Assembly (NCBI GenBank): GCA_023150375.1
Contig: JAKLLA010000006.1
Span: 1-64,000, forward strand
From: Burkholderiaceae bacterium
GTDB taxonomy: Bacteria > Pseudomonadota > Gammaproteobacteria > Burkholderiales > Burkholderiaceae_C
Length of the DNA stretch: 64,000 nucleotides
Direction of reading: 5' to 3'
This document shows, piece after piece, positions 46,500 through 55,420 of this stretch. The notes beneath the pieces were generated by a model that worked only from the letters and a program-made list of their open reading frames with translations, was not told the DNA's origin and ran no database searches. The position numbers and the translations under genes were made by a program. Each line of letters begins with the position of its first letter. Positions within the stretch are counted from its first letter, which is position 1.

Positions 46500-48170
46500 A
46501 TGCACACCGCACCCTTCTCCGAGTTCGCCCTGCTGCTGCTGATCTGCGCCCTGGTGGGCGCGCTGTTCGTGCGTCTGAAGCAACCGGTGCTGATCGCCTA
46601 CATCGTGGTGGGCATCGCGGTCGGGCCGGCCGTCTTCGGGCTGGTGCAGGCACACGACCAGATCGACCTGCTCGCACAGATCGGCGTGGCGGTGCTGCTC
46701 TTCGCGGTGGGCCTGAAGCTGGACCTGGGCCATGTGCGCCACATCGGCCCGGTGGCGCTGGCCACCGGCCTGGGGCAGCTCGCCTTCACGATCTTCTTCG
46801 GCTTCCTGATCGTGCTGCTGCTGGGCCGCGGCTGGGTCGAGGCGCTGTACGTCGCGGTGGCGCTGACGTTCTCCAGCACCATCATCATCGTCAAGCTGCT
46901 GTCGGACAAGCGCGAGCTCGACAGCCTGCACGGGCGCATCGCGGTGGGTTTCCTGATCGTGCAGGACCTGGCGGTGGTGATCGCGATGATGGCGATGAGC
47001 GCGCTGCGCGATGTCGACACCGGCACCGCGGGCTGGGCCGGGGTGGGCGACGTCGCCCTGTCGCTGGCCGGCCGGCTGCTGGCCGCCGGGGGGCTGCTGT
47101 TCGTGCTGATGCGCTGGGTGCTGCCGCCGCTCACCGCGGCCATGGCCCGCTCGCAGGAGCTGCTGCTGGTCTTCGCCATCGCCTGGGGCGTCGCGCTGGC
47201 CGCGCTGGGCGAATGGGCCGGCTTCAGCAAGGAGGCCGGCGCCTTCCTGGCCGGCTTCTCGCTGGCCTCCACGCCCTTCCGCGAGGCGATGAACGCGCGG
47301 CTGACCGGCATCCGCGACTTCCTGCTGCTGTTCTTCTTCATCGACCTGGGCGCCAAGCTGGAACTGTCCACGCTGGGCGCGGAGGTGGTTCCGGCGCTGG
47401 TGCTGTCGCTGTTCGTGCTGATCGGCAACCCGCTGATCGTGATGGCCATCATGGGCTGGATGGGCTACCGCCGCCGCACCGGCTTCCTGGCCGGGCTGAC
47501 GGTGGCGCAGATCAGCGAGTTCTCGATCGTCTTCGTCGCGATGGGCATCTCGCTGGGCCACATCGGCGTCTCGGCCCTCGGGCTGACCACGCTGGTCGGG
47601 CTGATCACGATCACGCTGTCGACCTACATGATCCTGTACTCGCAGCCCCTGTACGAACGGCTGGGCCGCTGGCTCGGGCCCTTCGAGCGCCGCCGGCCCT
47701 TCCGTGAACTCGATGCCGGCGTCGCCGCGGGCACCGATGCGGCCGCCGAGGTCATCGTCTTCGGCCTGGGCCGCTACGGCGCGCGCCTGCTGGCCCAGCT
47801 GCGCGAGGCCGGCGTGCAGGCCGTCGGGGTGGACTTCGACCCCGAGGCCGTGCGCGCGCTGCAGGCGCGCGGGCTGCCGGTGCACTTCGGCGACGGCGAG
47901 GATCCGCAGTTCCTCGAGAGCCTGCCGCTGCGCCAGGTGCGCTGGGTCATCACCACCCTGCCGCAGTGGGCGTCCAACCGCGCGCTGCTGCACGCGCTGG
48001 GCGCGGCCGGCTACGATGGCCGCATCGTCGCCGCGGCGCGCGATGCCCTGCACGGCCAGGCGCTCGAACAGGCCGGCATCGAACAGGTCCTGAATCCCTT
48101 CGACGACGCCGCCGACCAGGCGGCCCGACGCCTGGCCGAACGCATCCATGCTCCGGAGCCTCCCGCATGA
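46500..48170 (+). CDS. Kef-type monovalent cation:proton antiporter (CPA2) with RCK/TrkA-N domain
   Basis: A 556-residue CPA2 transporter. About 12 membrane helices include KQPVLIAYIVVGIAVGPAVFG and GEWAGFSKEAGAFLAGFSLASTPFREAM. The C-terminal nucleotide-binding domain has VIVFGLGRYGARLLAQL followed by VGVDFDPEAV, an intact dinucleotide-binding fold. It resembles KefB/YbaL-type K+ efflux systems. The ATG at 46500 was chosen at the family start. Its TGA overlaps the ATG of a Usp gene (ATGA at 48167-48170), an arrangement pointing to joint stress roles. No KefF/KefG ancillary gene is adjacent. Confidence 0.9.
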   Translation: MHTAPFSEFALLLLICALVGALFVRLKQPVLIAYIVVGIAVGPAVFGLVQAHDQIDLLAQIGVAVLLFAVGLKLDLGHVRHIGPVALATGLGQLAFTIFFGFLIVLLLGRGWVEALYVAVALTFSSTIIIVKLLSDKRELDSLHGRIAVGFLIVQDLAVVIAMMAMSALRDVDTGTAGWAGVGDVALSLAGRLLAAGGLLFVLMRWVLPPLTAAMARSQELLLVFAIAWGVALAALGEWAGFSKEAGAFLAGFSLASTPFREAMNARLTGIRDFLLLFFFIDLGAKLELSTLGAEVVPALVLSLFVLIGNPLIVMAIMGWMGYRRRTGFLAGLTVAQISEFSIVFVAMGISLGHIGVSALGLTTLVGLITITLSTYMILYSQPLYERLGRWLGPFERRRPFRELDAGVAAGTDAAAEVIVFGLGRYGARLLAQLREAGVQAVGVDFDPEAVRALQARGLPVHFGDGEDPQFLESLPLRQVRWVITTLPQWASNRALLHALGAAGYDGRIVAAARDALHGQALEQAGIEQVLNPFDDAADQAARRLAERIHAPEPPA

Positions 48171-49063
48171 AAGCCTGGAACCAGATCCTTGCGGCCACCG
48201 ACTTTTCCGCGCCGGCCCGGCACGCTGCCGACCGCGCCGCGCGGCTGGCCCATGAAACCGGTGCGCGCCTGACCCTGCTGCACGTGCTGCAGGCCGATGC
48301 GCTGAGCGCCGTGCGCCGCTGGATGGGCCAGGACTCGGCGACGGAGCGGGCATTGATCGGGCAGGCGCAGCAGCAGCTCGACGCCCTGCGCCACGAGCTG
48401 GCCGCCGCCCGCCAGACCGAAGTCTGTGCCCGGCTGGGTCGCGGCCCGGTGCTCGACGAGATCGATCAGGCGGCGCAGGCGGCCGACGCCGGCCTGCTGG
48501 TGCTGGGCGCACGCGGCGAGGGCTTCCTGCGCCGGCTGATGCTGGGCACCACCGCCGAGCGCCTGATCCGTCGCAGTGACCGGCCGGTGCTGGTGGTGCG
48601 CCTGCAGGCCCACGAACCCTACCGCCGGGTGCTGGTGTCGGTCGACTTCTCGCCCTGGTCGCGCCAGTGCCTGGACGTCGCCCGCCGGGTGGCGCCGCAC
48701 GCCCGGCTGCTGCTGTTCCACGCCTTCCAGGTGCCCTTCGAGGAGAAGCTGCACTTTGCCGGGGTCGAGGCGGCCACCATCGAACGCTACCGCCAGCAGG
48801 CCCGCCAGCAGGCCACGCAGCAGCTGCACGCCCTGGCGCACGACGCCGGCCTGCGGGCGGGGCATTGGGAGCCCTGCATCGTCGAAGGTGACGCCTCGCT
48901 GCGCATCGTCGAACAGGAGCAGGCGCGCGACTGCGACCTGGTGGTGGTCGGCAAGCACGGCCAGTCCGCCGCCGAGGACCTGCTGCTGGGCAGCGTGACC
49001 AAGCACGTGCTGGCCGAAGGCGCCGTCGACGTGCTGATCTCGACCGTCCGCAGCGCCGGCTGA
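48167..49063 (+). CDS. Tandem-domain universal stress protein
   Basis: 298 residues with two Usp domains. The first starts WNQILAATDFSAPA and ends with LGARGEGFLRRLMLGTTAERL; the second starts YRRVLVSVDFSPWS and ends with VGKHGQSAAEDLLLGSVTKHVL. Both keep the ATP-binding Gly-2X-Gly-9X-Gly(S/T) pattern. It is translationally coupled to the Kef-type antiporter upstream and lies 16 bp before an SLC13 transporter gene, so it may sense ATP or energy state for one of these carriers. Confidence 0.92.
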   Translation: MKAWNQILAATDFSAPARHAADRAARLAHETGARLTLLHVLQADALSAVRRWMGQDSATERALIGQAQQQLDALRHELAAARQTEVCARLGRGPVLDEIDQAAQAADAGLLVLGARGEGFLRRLMLGTTAERLIRRSDRPVLVVRLQAHEPYRRVLVSVDFSPWSRQCLDVARRVAPHARLLLFHAFQVPFEEKLHFAGVEAATIERYRQQARQQATQQLHALAHDAGLRAGHWEPCIVEGDASLRIVEQEQARDCDLVVVGKHGQSAAEDLLLGSVTKHVLAEGAVDVLISTVRSAG

Positions 49064-49079
49064 TCGGGCCCGCCCCCCG

Positions 49080-50465
49080 ATGCCCGGATCGACCTCCCTG
49101 CCGCGTCTGGCCCTCTGCCTGCTGCTGGCCGGCCTGGCCTGGCAGCTCGGGCCTGCCGCGCCGGCGCTGCGCGGCGCGCTGGCGCTGTTCGTGCTAATCG
49201 GCACGCTGTGGATGACCCAGGCGCTGCCGCTGGCCGCCACGGCGCTCGCGGTACCGCTGCTGGCCGCACTCGCCGGCCTGGCCACGCTGCGCGAACTGCT
49301 GGCCGCTTTCGCGCATCCGGTCGTCTTCCTCTTCCTCGGCGGCTTCGCGCTGGCCGCCGCGCTGCAGCAGCAGGGCCTGGACCGCGCGCTGGCGCTGGCC
49401 GTGCTGCGCCTGGCCGGCGGGCGCCGGGGTCCGTCGATGCTGCTGCTGTTCGGGCTGACCGCGGGCCTGTCGATGTGGATGAGCAACACCGCCACCGTGG
49501 CCATGATGCTGCCGCTGGCCACCGGCCTGCTGGCCGAACGCCGCGAGGGCGGGCGCCGCGACAGCCCGCCGGGCAGCCCCGAGGACGGGCCGCCTGCGGC
49601 CAGCGCCGAGAGCAGCTTCCTGCTGCTCGGGCTGGCCTACAGCGCCAGCATCGGCGGCATCGGCACGCTGGTGGGCAGCCCGCCCAACGCGATCGCCGCC
49701 GCGCAGGCGGGCATCGGCTTCGCCGAATGGCTGGCCTTCGGCCTGCCGCTGGTGGCGGTGCTGCTGCCGGCCATGATCGCGCTGCTCTGGCTGATGCTGC
49801 GCCCGGCGCTGGGCGGACGGCTGGAGACGCCGCAGGAGCCCTTCGAGTGGACCGGCCCACGCCGCTGGACGCTGGGCGTGTTCCTGCTCACCGCGGCGCT
49901 GTGGGTCGGCGGCTCGACGCTGGGGCCGGCCATCGGCCTGGACGCCGACTTCGACAGCCTGGTGGCACTGGCCGCGGTGCTGGCGCTGATCGGCGGCGGA
50001 GCGCTGGGCTGGTCCGAGCTCGAACGCCGCACCCCCTGGGGCGTGCTGCTGCTCTTCGGAGGCGGCCTGGCGCTCAGCCAGGTGATGGGCAGCAGCGGCG
50101 CCAGCCGCTTCCTGGCCGACGCCCTGCTCGCCGGCCTGCAGGCGGCTCCACCTGCCCTGCTGCTGCTGGGCGTGGTGGCCTTCGTGGTCTTCCTGACCGA
50201 GCTGGTCAGCAACACCGCCACGGCCGCGCTGCTGGTGCCGGTCTTCCTGGGGGTGGCCGGCGCGCTGGGGCTGCCGCCGCAGATGCTGGCCGCAGCCGTC
50301 GCCGCGTCGGCCTCCTGCGCCTTCATGCTGCCGGTGGCCACGCCGCCCAACGCCATCGTCTTCGCCACCGGCCAGGTGCCGGCCGCCCGCATGCTGCGCT
50401 GCGGCCTGGCGCTGAACCTGCTGTGCATCGCCGTGATCGCCGCGCTGGCCGCAGTGGTCTGGTAG
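49080..50465 (+). CDS. SLC13/DASS anion (dicarboxylate or sulfate) transporter
   Basis: A 461-residue secondary transporter with about 11-12 membrane helices. Both Ser-Asn-Thr motifs are present: WMSNTATVAMMLPLATGLL in the first half and LVSNTATAALLVPVFLG in the second, the cation and substrate sites of the family. The loop between them includes FLLLGLAYSASIGGIGTLVGSPPNAI, also conserved. Substrate could be dicarboxylates or sulfate and cannot be decided here. It probably forms an operon with the Usp and Kef-type genes. It converges on the chemoreceptor gene. Confidence 0.88.
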   Translation: MPGSTSLPRLALCLLLAGLAWQLGPAAPALRGALALFVLIGTLWMTQALPLAATALAVPLLAALAGLATLRELLAAFAHPVVFLFLGGFALAAALQQQGLDRALALAVLRLAGGRRGPSMLLLFGLTAGLSMWMSNTATVAMMLPLATGLLAERREGGRRDSPPGSPEDGPPAASAESSFLLLGLAYSASIGGIGTLVGSPPNAIAAAQAGIGFAEWLAFGLPLVAVLLPAMIALLWLMLRPALGGRLETPQEPFEWTGPRRWTLGVFLLTAALWVGGSTLGPAIGLDADFDSLVALAAVLALIGGGALGWSELERRTPWGVLLLFGGGLALSQVMGSSGASRFLADALLAGLQAAPPALLLLGVVAFVVFLTELVSNTATAALLVPVFLGVAGALGLPPQMLAAAVAASASCAFMLPVATPPNAIVFATGQVPAARMLRCGLALNLLCIAVIAALAAVVW

Positions 50466-50492
50466 GCCGCCGGATCGGCCGTCACGAACAGC

Positions 50493-52395
50493 TCAGCCGA
50501 CGCGGAAGGCGCTCACCGCACGCTGCAGTTCCTCGGCCTGGCGGCGCAGGCTCTCCGCGGCGGCCGCGCTCTCCTCGACCAGGGCCGCGTTCTGCTGGGT
50601 GGATTCGTCCACCTGCGCGATCGCATCGCCGACCTGGGCCACGCCCTGGGCCTGCGCATTCGCCACCTCGCTGACCTCGCGGATCAGCTGCGAAACGCGC
50701 TGGATCGACTCGACCACCTGCTGCATCGTCGCAGCCGCATCGGCCCCCTCGCGACTGCCCTGCTCCACGCTCTCCACACTGGCGCCGATGAGCGTGCGGA
50801 TCTCGCGCGCCGCCGAGGACGAACGCTGCGCCAGCGCGCGCACCTCGCCGGCCACCACCGCGAAGCCGCGGCCCTGCTCGCCCGCCCGCGCCGCCTCGAC
50901 CGCGGCGTTGAGCGCAAGGATGTTGGTCTGGAAGGCGATGCCGTCGATGGTGGCGATGATCTCGGCGATGCGCCGCGAGCTTTCCTGGATCTGCTGCATC
51001 GTGCCGGCCAGGGCCGCCACCGACTGGCCGCCCTGGCTCGCCACCGCACTGGCGGACTGGGCCAGCGCGCTGGCCTCGCGGGCGCTGTCGGCGCTGTGGC
51101 CGATGGTCTCGCGCAGCTGCTCCATCGACGCGGTGGTCTGCTGCAGCGCGCCAGCCTGGCTCTCGGTGCGCGCGGCCAGATCCTGGTTGCCCTGCGCGAT
51201 CTGCGCGCTGGCGGTGGCCACCTGGGTGGCGTTGTCGCGCACCGAACCCACCACCTCCGACAGCGCCTGCTGCATGCGCGCCATCGCCGCCATCACGCTG
51301 TGCTCGTCGCCGGCGCGGCGCGGCAGCGGCGCCGACAGATCCCCGGCGGCCACATGGACCGCGGCCTCGCGCAGGTCGGCCGGCTCGGCCCCCAGCTGCC
51401 GGTGGATCCAGCGCCCGGTGCGCGCCGCCACGCCGACGGCGGCGCCGAACAGCAGCACGATCAGGCCGAACATCATCAGCAGGCGGCGGCTCAGGCTCGC
51501 CTCGCGCTCGGCCAGGTCGGTCTGCAGGACGGCGATCAGGCGGGCCTGCTCGGCATACATGCCCTCGATGGTCCGGGTGATCTGCGCGAACCAGGTGGCC
51601 GAGGGCAGCGACAGCGTCTCGGGCTCGAGGACATGGCGGCGGCCGTAGGCGATGCCCTCGCGCCCCAGCGCGTCGAGCCGGTCGACCGCCGCCGAGAGGG
51701 CCTGGCGCTCGCCGGCGTGGCTTTCGACCGTACGGTTCAGCTGACTGCTCACGCGCTGGAACTGCAGCGACAGGCTGTTGCTCAGCGCCTCGAAGCGCAC
51801 CCGCTCGATCGGCACGGGCACCCCGCCCACCGCCAGCAGGGCCGCGCCGCGGGCGCGCATCTGGCCGAGGATCTCGATCATCCGCGGCGTCTCCTGCAGC
51901 GCACCGGACACGGTGTAGTAGCCGGCCGGCACCGGGTCGAGGATCAGGCCCCAGTGGCCCAGCACCTCGTCGAGGGTGTCGAGCATCGCGGTGATGGCCG
52001 CCGTGTGCCTCTGCGTGGAGGTCGGCCCATCGACCTGGCGGGCCGGCACCGCCTGCATGACGGCGCGCAGGGCCGACGCCGCGGCCTGCCAGTCCTTGTC
52101 GACGGCACTGCCGGCCGCGGCGCCGGCGACCAGCTGTGCCTCGAAGGCGCGCATCGCCCCTTCCACCTCGGCGGCCTTGGCACTGCGGTGGGCCGCCTGC
52201 GAATCGTCGCCCGCCAGCCAGGCCGAGGACAGCCCGCGGTGCTGCTGGGCCAGGCGCACTACCTCCAGCAGCGCCCGGGTGGGGGCCAGCCCCTGCGCCT
52301 CACGCTGCACGAAGCGCAGGTCGCTCCAGGCCGACAGCCAGGCCGCAAAGAAGAACCAGCATCACGAAGCGCTGGCCGATGGTCATGCTCGACAT
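50493..52395 (-). CDS. Methyl-accepting chemotaxis protein with NIT-like sensor (frame broken near N-terminus)
   Basis: A chemoreceptor of about 630 residues. The frame from the ATG at 52395 reads MSSMTIGQRFVMLVLL and then shifts; removing one T from CTTCTTTGC (about 52346-52352) gives LLAAWLSAWSDLRFVQREAQGL and continues into the long frame, restoring the first membrane helix. Without it, a GTG at 52310 would start a receptor missing that helix. The sensor has LLEVVRLAQQHRGLSSAWLAG, resembling nitrate/nitrite-sensing (NIT) domains. After the second helix (LLMMFGLIVLLFGAAVGVAA) come HAMP and the signalling hairpin (IAFQTNILALNAAVEAARAGEQ). The break may be real or a sequencing error. Confidence 0.85.
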
Positions 52396-52447
52396 CTTGA
52401 CTGCTCACCGAGTTGTGGCGGCGCATGGTCCGATGCGCGCCGATCCC

Positions 52448-52480
52448 TACCCCCCGCAAAGGGGTGTCCTGACGGGGGTA
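52448..52480. promoter_or_regulatory. Nested inverted repeats upstream of the chemoreceptor
   Basis: TACCCCC (52448-52454) pairs with GGGGGTA (52474-52480), and inside it CCCC-GCAAA-GGGG (52452-52464) forms a small hairpin. It lies 53-85 bp before the chemoreceptor ATG. It could be a regulator site or leader structure. The rest of 52396-52648 shows no supportable gene. Confidence 0.3.
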
Positions 52481-52648
52481 CAGCGATGATCGGGGCAGTC
52501 CTGGCGGGCGAGCGGCTCGAAATGCAGTGCAGCGCCCGGCCAGATCAGGCCTTCGAGGCCGTGGCCGGCGCAGCGATCGGACAGGTCGCGCAGCGGCGGA
52601 CGATACGATGGGAGCCTGCCCGGACAGGCCACGGGAGGGGGGGCCGAC

Positions 52649-53398
52649 TCAGCCCTGCACGCTCTGCGTCATCCGCCCGCAGTAGGCCTGCAGCTGCTGC
52701 GGCAGATCGGTGGGGCAGACGCCGCACTGGCGGTTGCCGGGCACCGCGTAGTCGATGAAGCGGGGATAGGGCAGGTTCAGCCCGGCCATGATCTGCTCGA
52801 ACTCCGCCTGCGAGCGGCCCCGCCCGAGGCGGGGGTTGCGGGCCTTCTCCTGGCCGATCGAGGACACCCGGCGGCCCTGGTAGTCGTGCCCCGGGTAGAC
52901 CAGCTGTTCGTCGGGCAGGCCGAAGAGCTTGCCGGTGACGCTGCGGTACAGGTCGGCGGCGCTGCCGTTCTGGAAATCGGTGCGCCCGCAGCCGTCGATC
53001 AGCAGTGCGTCGCCGGTGAACACCCGCTCGCCCAGCAGGTAGGCATGGTGACCGTCGGTGTGGCCGGGCGTGTGCAGGGCCTGCAGGGTCAGGCTGCCCA
53101 GCGGCACCGGCACACCCTCCTGCACCGCCAGGTCGGCGCAGGGCAGGCGGTCCATCGCCGGGGCGCCGATGCGGCAGCCGGTGCGCTCGCGCAGGTGCAA
53201 CGCACCGGTGATGTGGTCGGCATGGATATGGGTGTCGAGCGTCAGGGCCAGCGTCAGGCCGAGGGCGTGCAGGACCGCGAGGTCCGCGTCGATGCGGTTG
53301 ACCACCGGGTCGATCAGCAGCGCCTGCCCGGTCACCGGGCAGCCCAGCAGGTAGGTGTAGGTGCTCGACAGGGGTTCGAAGAGTTGCCGGAAGATCAT
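52649..53398 (-). CDS. ETHE1-like persulfide dioxygenase (metallo-beta-lactamase fold)
   Basis: A 249-residue MBL-fold enzyme. The iron-binding motif THIHADH is at 56-62, with later HTPGHTDG and FTGDALLIDGCGRTDFQNG, diagnostic for ETHE1 persulfide dioxygenases, which oxidise glutathione persulfide to sulfite. The C-terminus has CGVCPTDL, without a rhodanese fusion. The ATG at 53398 begins MIFRQLFEP, the family start; a longer frame to 53446 is unlikely. It is divergent from a thioesterase gene. A glutathione-synthesis gene is also in the window (41124), consistent with substrate supply. Confidence 0.92.
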   Translation of the reverse strand: MIFRQLFEPLSSTYTYLLGCPVTGQALLIDPVVNRIDADLAVLHALGLTLALTLDTHIHADHITGALHLRERTGCRIGAPAMDRLPCADLAVQEGVPVPLGSLTLQALHTPGHTDGHHAYLLGERVFTGDALLIDGCGRTDFQNGSAADLYRSVTGKLFGLPDEQLVYPGHDYQGRRVSSIGQEKARNPRLGRGRSQAEFEQIMAGLNLPYPRFIDYAVPGNRQCGVCPTDLPQQLQAYCGRMTQSVQG

Positions 53399-53535
53399 CG
53401 GGGGCTCCTGGCTGCCCGCAGGGGCCGCGCAGGCCGATTCTGTCACCCGGGTGGCGGCGGGCGGAGGGCGGCCTCGCTAAGCTGCATCCCGCGCGGCCCT
53501 GCAGGAGGGCTTGCCCGTCCTGGAGTGACCCCGCC

Positions 53536-54357
53536 ATGCCCAGCCCCCATCCGGACCATCCGATGCCCGCCGCGGCCTACGCGGCCCTGGACGCCCGCGT
53601 CTACCGGGCCAGCGAACTCACCCGCGGCCCCTGGGACATGGGCCACCAGCACGCCGGCCCGCCGGTGGCGCTGGTCTGCCGGGCCCTCGAGGCGGCCGCG
53701 CAGGCGCACGGACTGACGCACATCGCCCGGCTGACGGCCAACATCCTGCGCCCGGTCCCGATCGGCGAGCTGATCGTCGAGGTGATGAGCGACTACGTCG
53801 GCCGCAACGCCGGCCACTTCTCCGCCCACCTGCTGCAGCCCGGCGGCAAGGAGATCGGCCGCTTCACCGCGCTGGCGCAGCGCGAGACGGCGCTGGAACT
53901 GCCCGCCCCCCTGGCCGGCCACCCGCTGCCGCAGGCCCCGCGTGCGCCGCAGGACAGCGACCCCACCCACTTTCCCTTCGGCCACGACCACATCGGCTAC
54001 GCCGACCTGGTCGAGACCCGCAACGCCGCCGGCGACTTCTGGCACGGGCCCTGCGCGGTGTGGTTCCGCATGCGCCACGCGCTGGTGGAGGGCGAGTCGC
54101 CCAGCCCCTACCAGCGCGTGGCGGTGGCGGCCGACTCCGGCAACGGCATCAGCGGCGTGCTGGACTTCCGCCGCTGGAGCTTCGTCAACGCGGACCTGAC
54201 GATCAACCTGCTGCGCCGCCCCGTCGGCGAATGGATCTGCCTGGAGGCGCGCACCTGCCTGGGCCCGGCCGGCACCGGACTGGCCGAATCGGCGCTGTAC
54301 GACGTGCAGGGGCTGATCGGCCGGGCCACGCAGAGCCTGGCGGTGCGGCCGCGCTGA
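53536..54357 (+). CDS. Acyl-CoA thioesterase family protein (double hot-dog)
   Basis: A 273-residue protein of the TesB-like, double hot-dog thioesterase family. RGPWDMGHQHAGPPVALVCRALE and LTANILRPVPIGEL occupy the N-terminal half; the second half has VAADSGNGISGVLDFRRWSFVNADLTINLLRRPVGEWICLEA (in part), with the catalytic-type Asp and Asn. It probably hydrolyses acyl-CoA. No neighbours suggest a specific pathway. It converges on the HExxH gene. Confidence 0.82.
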   Translation: MPSPHPDHPMPAAAYAALDARVYRASELTRGPWDMGHQHAGPPVALVCRALEAAAQAHGLTHIARLTANILRPVPIGELIVEVMSDYVGRNAGHFSAHLLQPGGKEIGRFTALAQRETALELPAPLAGHPLPQAPRAPQDSDPTHFPFGHDHIGYADLVETRNAAGDFWHGPCAVWFRMRHALVEGESPSPYQRVAVAADSGNGISGVLDFRRWSFVNADLTINLLRRPVGEWICLEARTCLGPAGTGLAESALYDVQGLIGRATQSLAVRPR

Positions 54358-54410
54358 CGCGGTCGGCGGCTGGTCGCGGGCGGCGCCCCGCGGATCGCTG
54401 CGGCCGGGAT

Positions 54411-55406
54411 TCAGCGCCGGTGGAAGTCCTTCAGCGCCTGCAGCGCTGCCCGGGTGGGGGCCAGCTGCTCGGCCAGCGCCGCCGCGGCCGCCTGCACCGC
54501 GGCCGCATCGGCCTCGCCGAGCGCCTCGCCGGATGACGGCCGCAGCTCACCGCGCCGGATCGCCGCCCGCAGCTGCGCCACCGTCCCGGCGACGAAGTCG
54601 CGCGAGGCCTCCACCGTGTCGAACAGGTCGATGGCGTTGTCGATCATCGCCTCGGCGTAGCGGCGGCCCTCTTCCTGCCGGGCGGCGTCGAAGTAGGGGC
54701 TGCCCGCGTCGACCAGGCCGCGCAGCAGCTTCTCGGCAATCACCTCCTGGCTCTGGCCGAGGCGGATGCGGTCGTGCAGGTCGCGCACGACATCGGCCTG
54801 CGCGGCCAGGATGTCGCGCCGCCAGCGGGGATCGAGCAGACGGTAGGGATCGTCGTAGAGCCGGCGCTGGTAGACCGTCAGGCGGTGGAAAGCAAGCCGA
54901 AAGCGCGCCTCGATCACGGAGTCCTCGATGGGTTCCGGGCAGTCGGGGCGCAGCATCGCGTGCACGAACTCGTGCAGCAGCGTGTAGGTGGCGGCGTGGT
55001 CGCGGATCAGGATCAGGTCCAGCCGCTGCGGCGTCCGCTCGTCCCGACAGACCACGCGCCCCTCGTAGCCGGGCTCGAAGCCGGCGCGCTGCAGCAGCGC
55101 CGGCCCGGCCACCGGCAGGCCGGCCAGCAGCGGGTTGGGCGCCGCCGCCGGCGGCTGGCTGCGCACCTGCATCACCTCGATGCCCCAGCGCTGCATCGTG
55201 GCGATCAGCGCGGCCGGCGGCGCGGCCGTGACCGCCCGCAGCGCCGCCAGGTTCACCAGCTGGCCGAAGGGCATGCTCTCTTCTTCGGCGAGGGGCCGGG
55301 CAAACAGCCGCAGGTCCGCGACGAGCAGCATCAGCATCAGAAGGACGATCTGCCGCAGCGGGCGATCGCCGCGGCCCGGTGCCGGCGAGAGGCGGGGGCG
55401 AGACAT
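54411..55406 (-). CDS. Uncharacterised membrane-anchored protein with HExxH motif
   Basis: A 331-residue protein I do not recognise. One N-terminal helix (QIVLLMLMLLVADL, about 19-32) suggests a signal anchor and a periplasmic body. The motif YTLLHEFVHAML puts H145, E146 and H149 in a zincin arrangement; a third ligand is not obvious, with Glu/His residues in EDSVIEARFRLAFHR as candidates. The last third is helical with acidic patches. It starts 14 bp after the AlkC/D-like gene on the same strand. It may be a metallopeptidase, but no further function can be assigned. Confidence 0.7.
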   Translation of the reverse strand: MSRPRLSPAPGRGDRPLRQIVLLMLMLLVADLRLFARPLAEEESMPFGQLVNLAALRAVTAAPPAALIATMQRWGIEVMQVRSQPPAAAPNPLLAGLPVAGPALLQRAGFEPGYEGRVVCRDERTPQRLDLILIRDHAATYTLLHEFVHAMLRPDCPEPIEDSVIEARFRLAFHRLTVYQRRLYDDPYRLLDPRWRRDILAAQADVVRDLHDRIRLGQSQEVIAEKLLRGLVDAGSPYFDAARQEEGRRYAEAMIDNAIDLFDTVEASRDFVAGTVAQLRAAIRRGELRPSSGEALGEADAAAVQAAAAALAEQLAPTRAALQALKDFHRR

Positions 55407-55420
55407 CGCGACCTCCTGCG

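Noticed and set aside
52447..52632. A 61-codon minus-strand frame between the chemoreceptor and ETHE1-like genes
   Set aside because: No ribosome-binding site and no recognisable sequence; it covers the inverted repeats and looks like chance.
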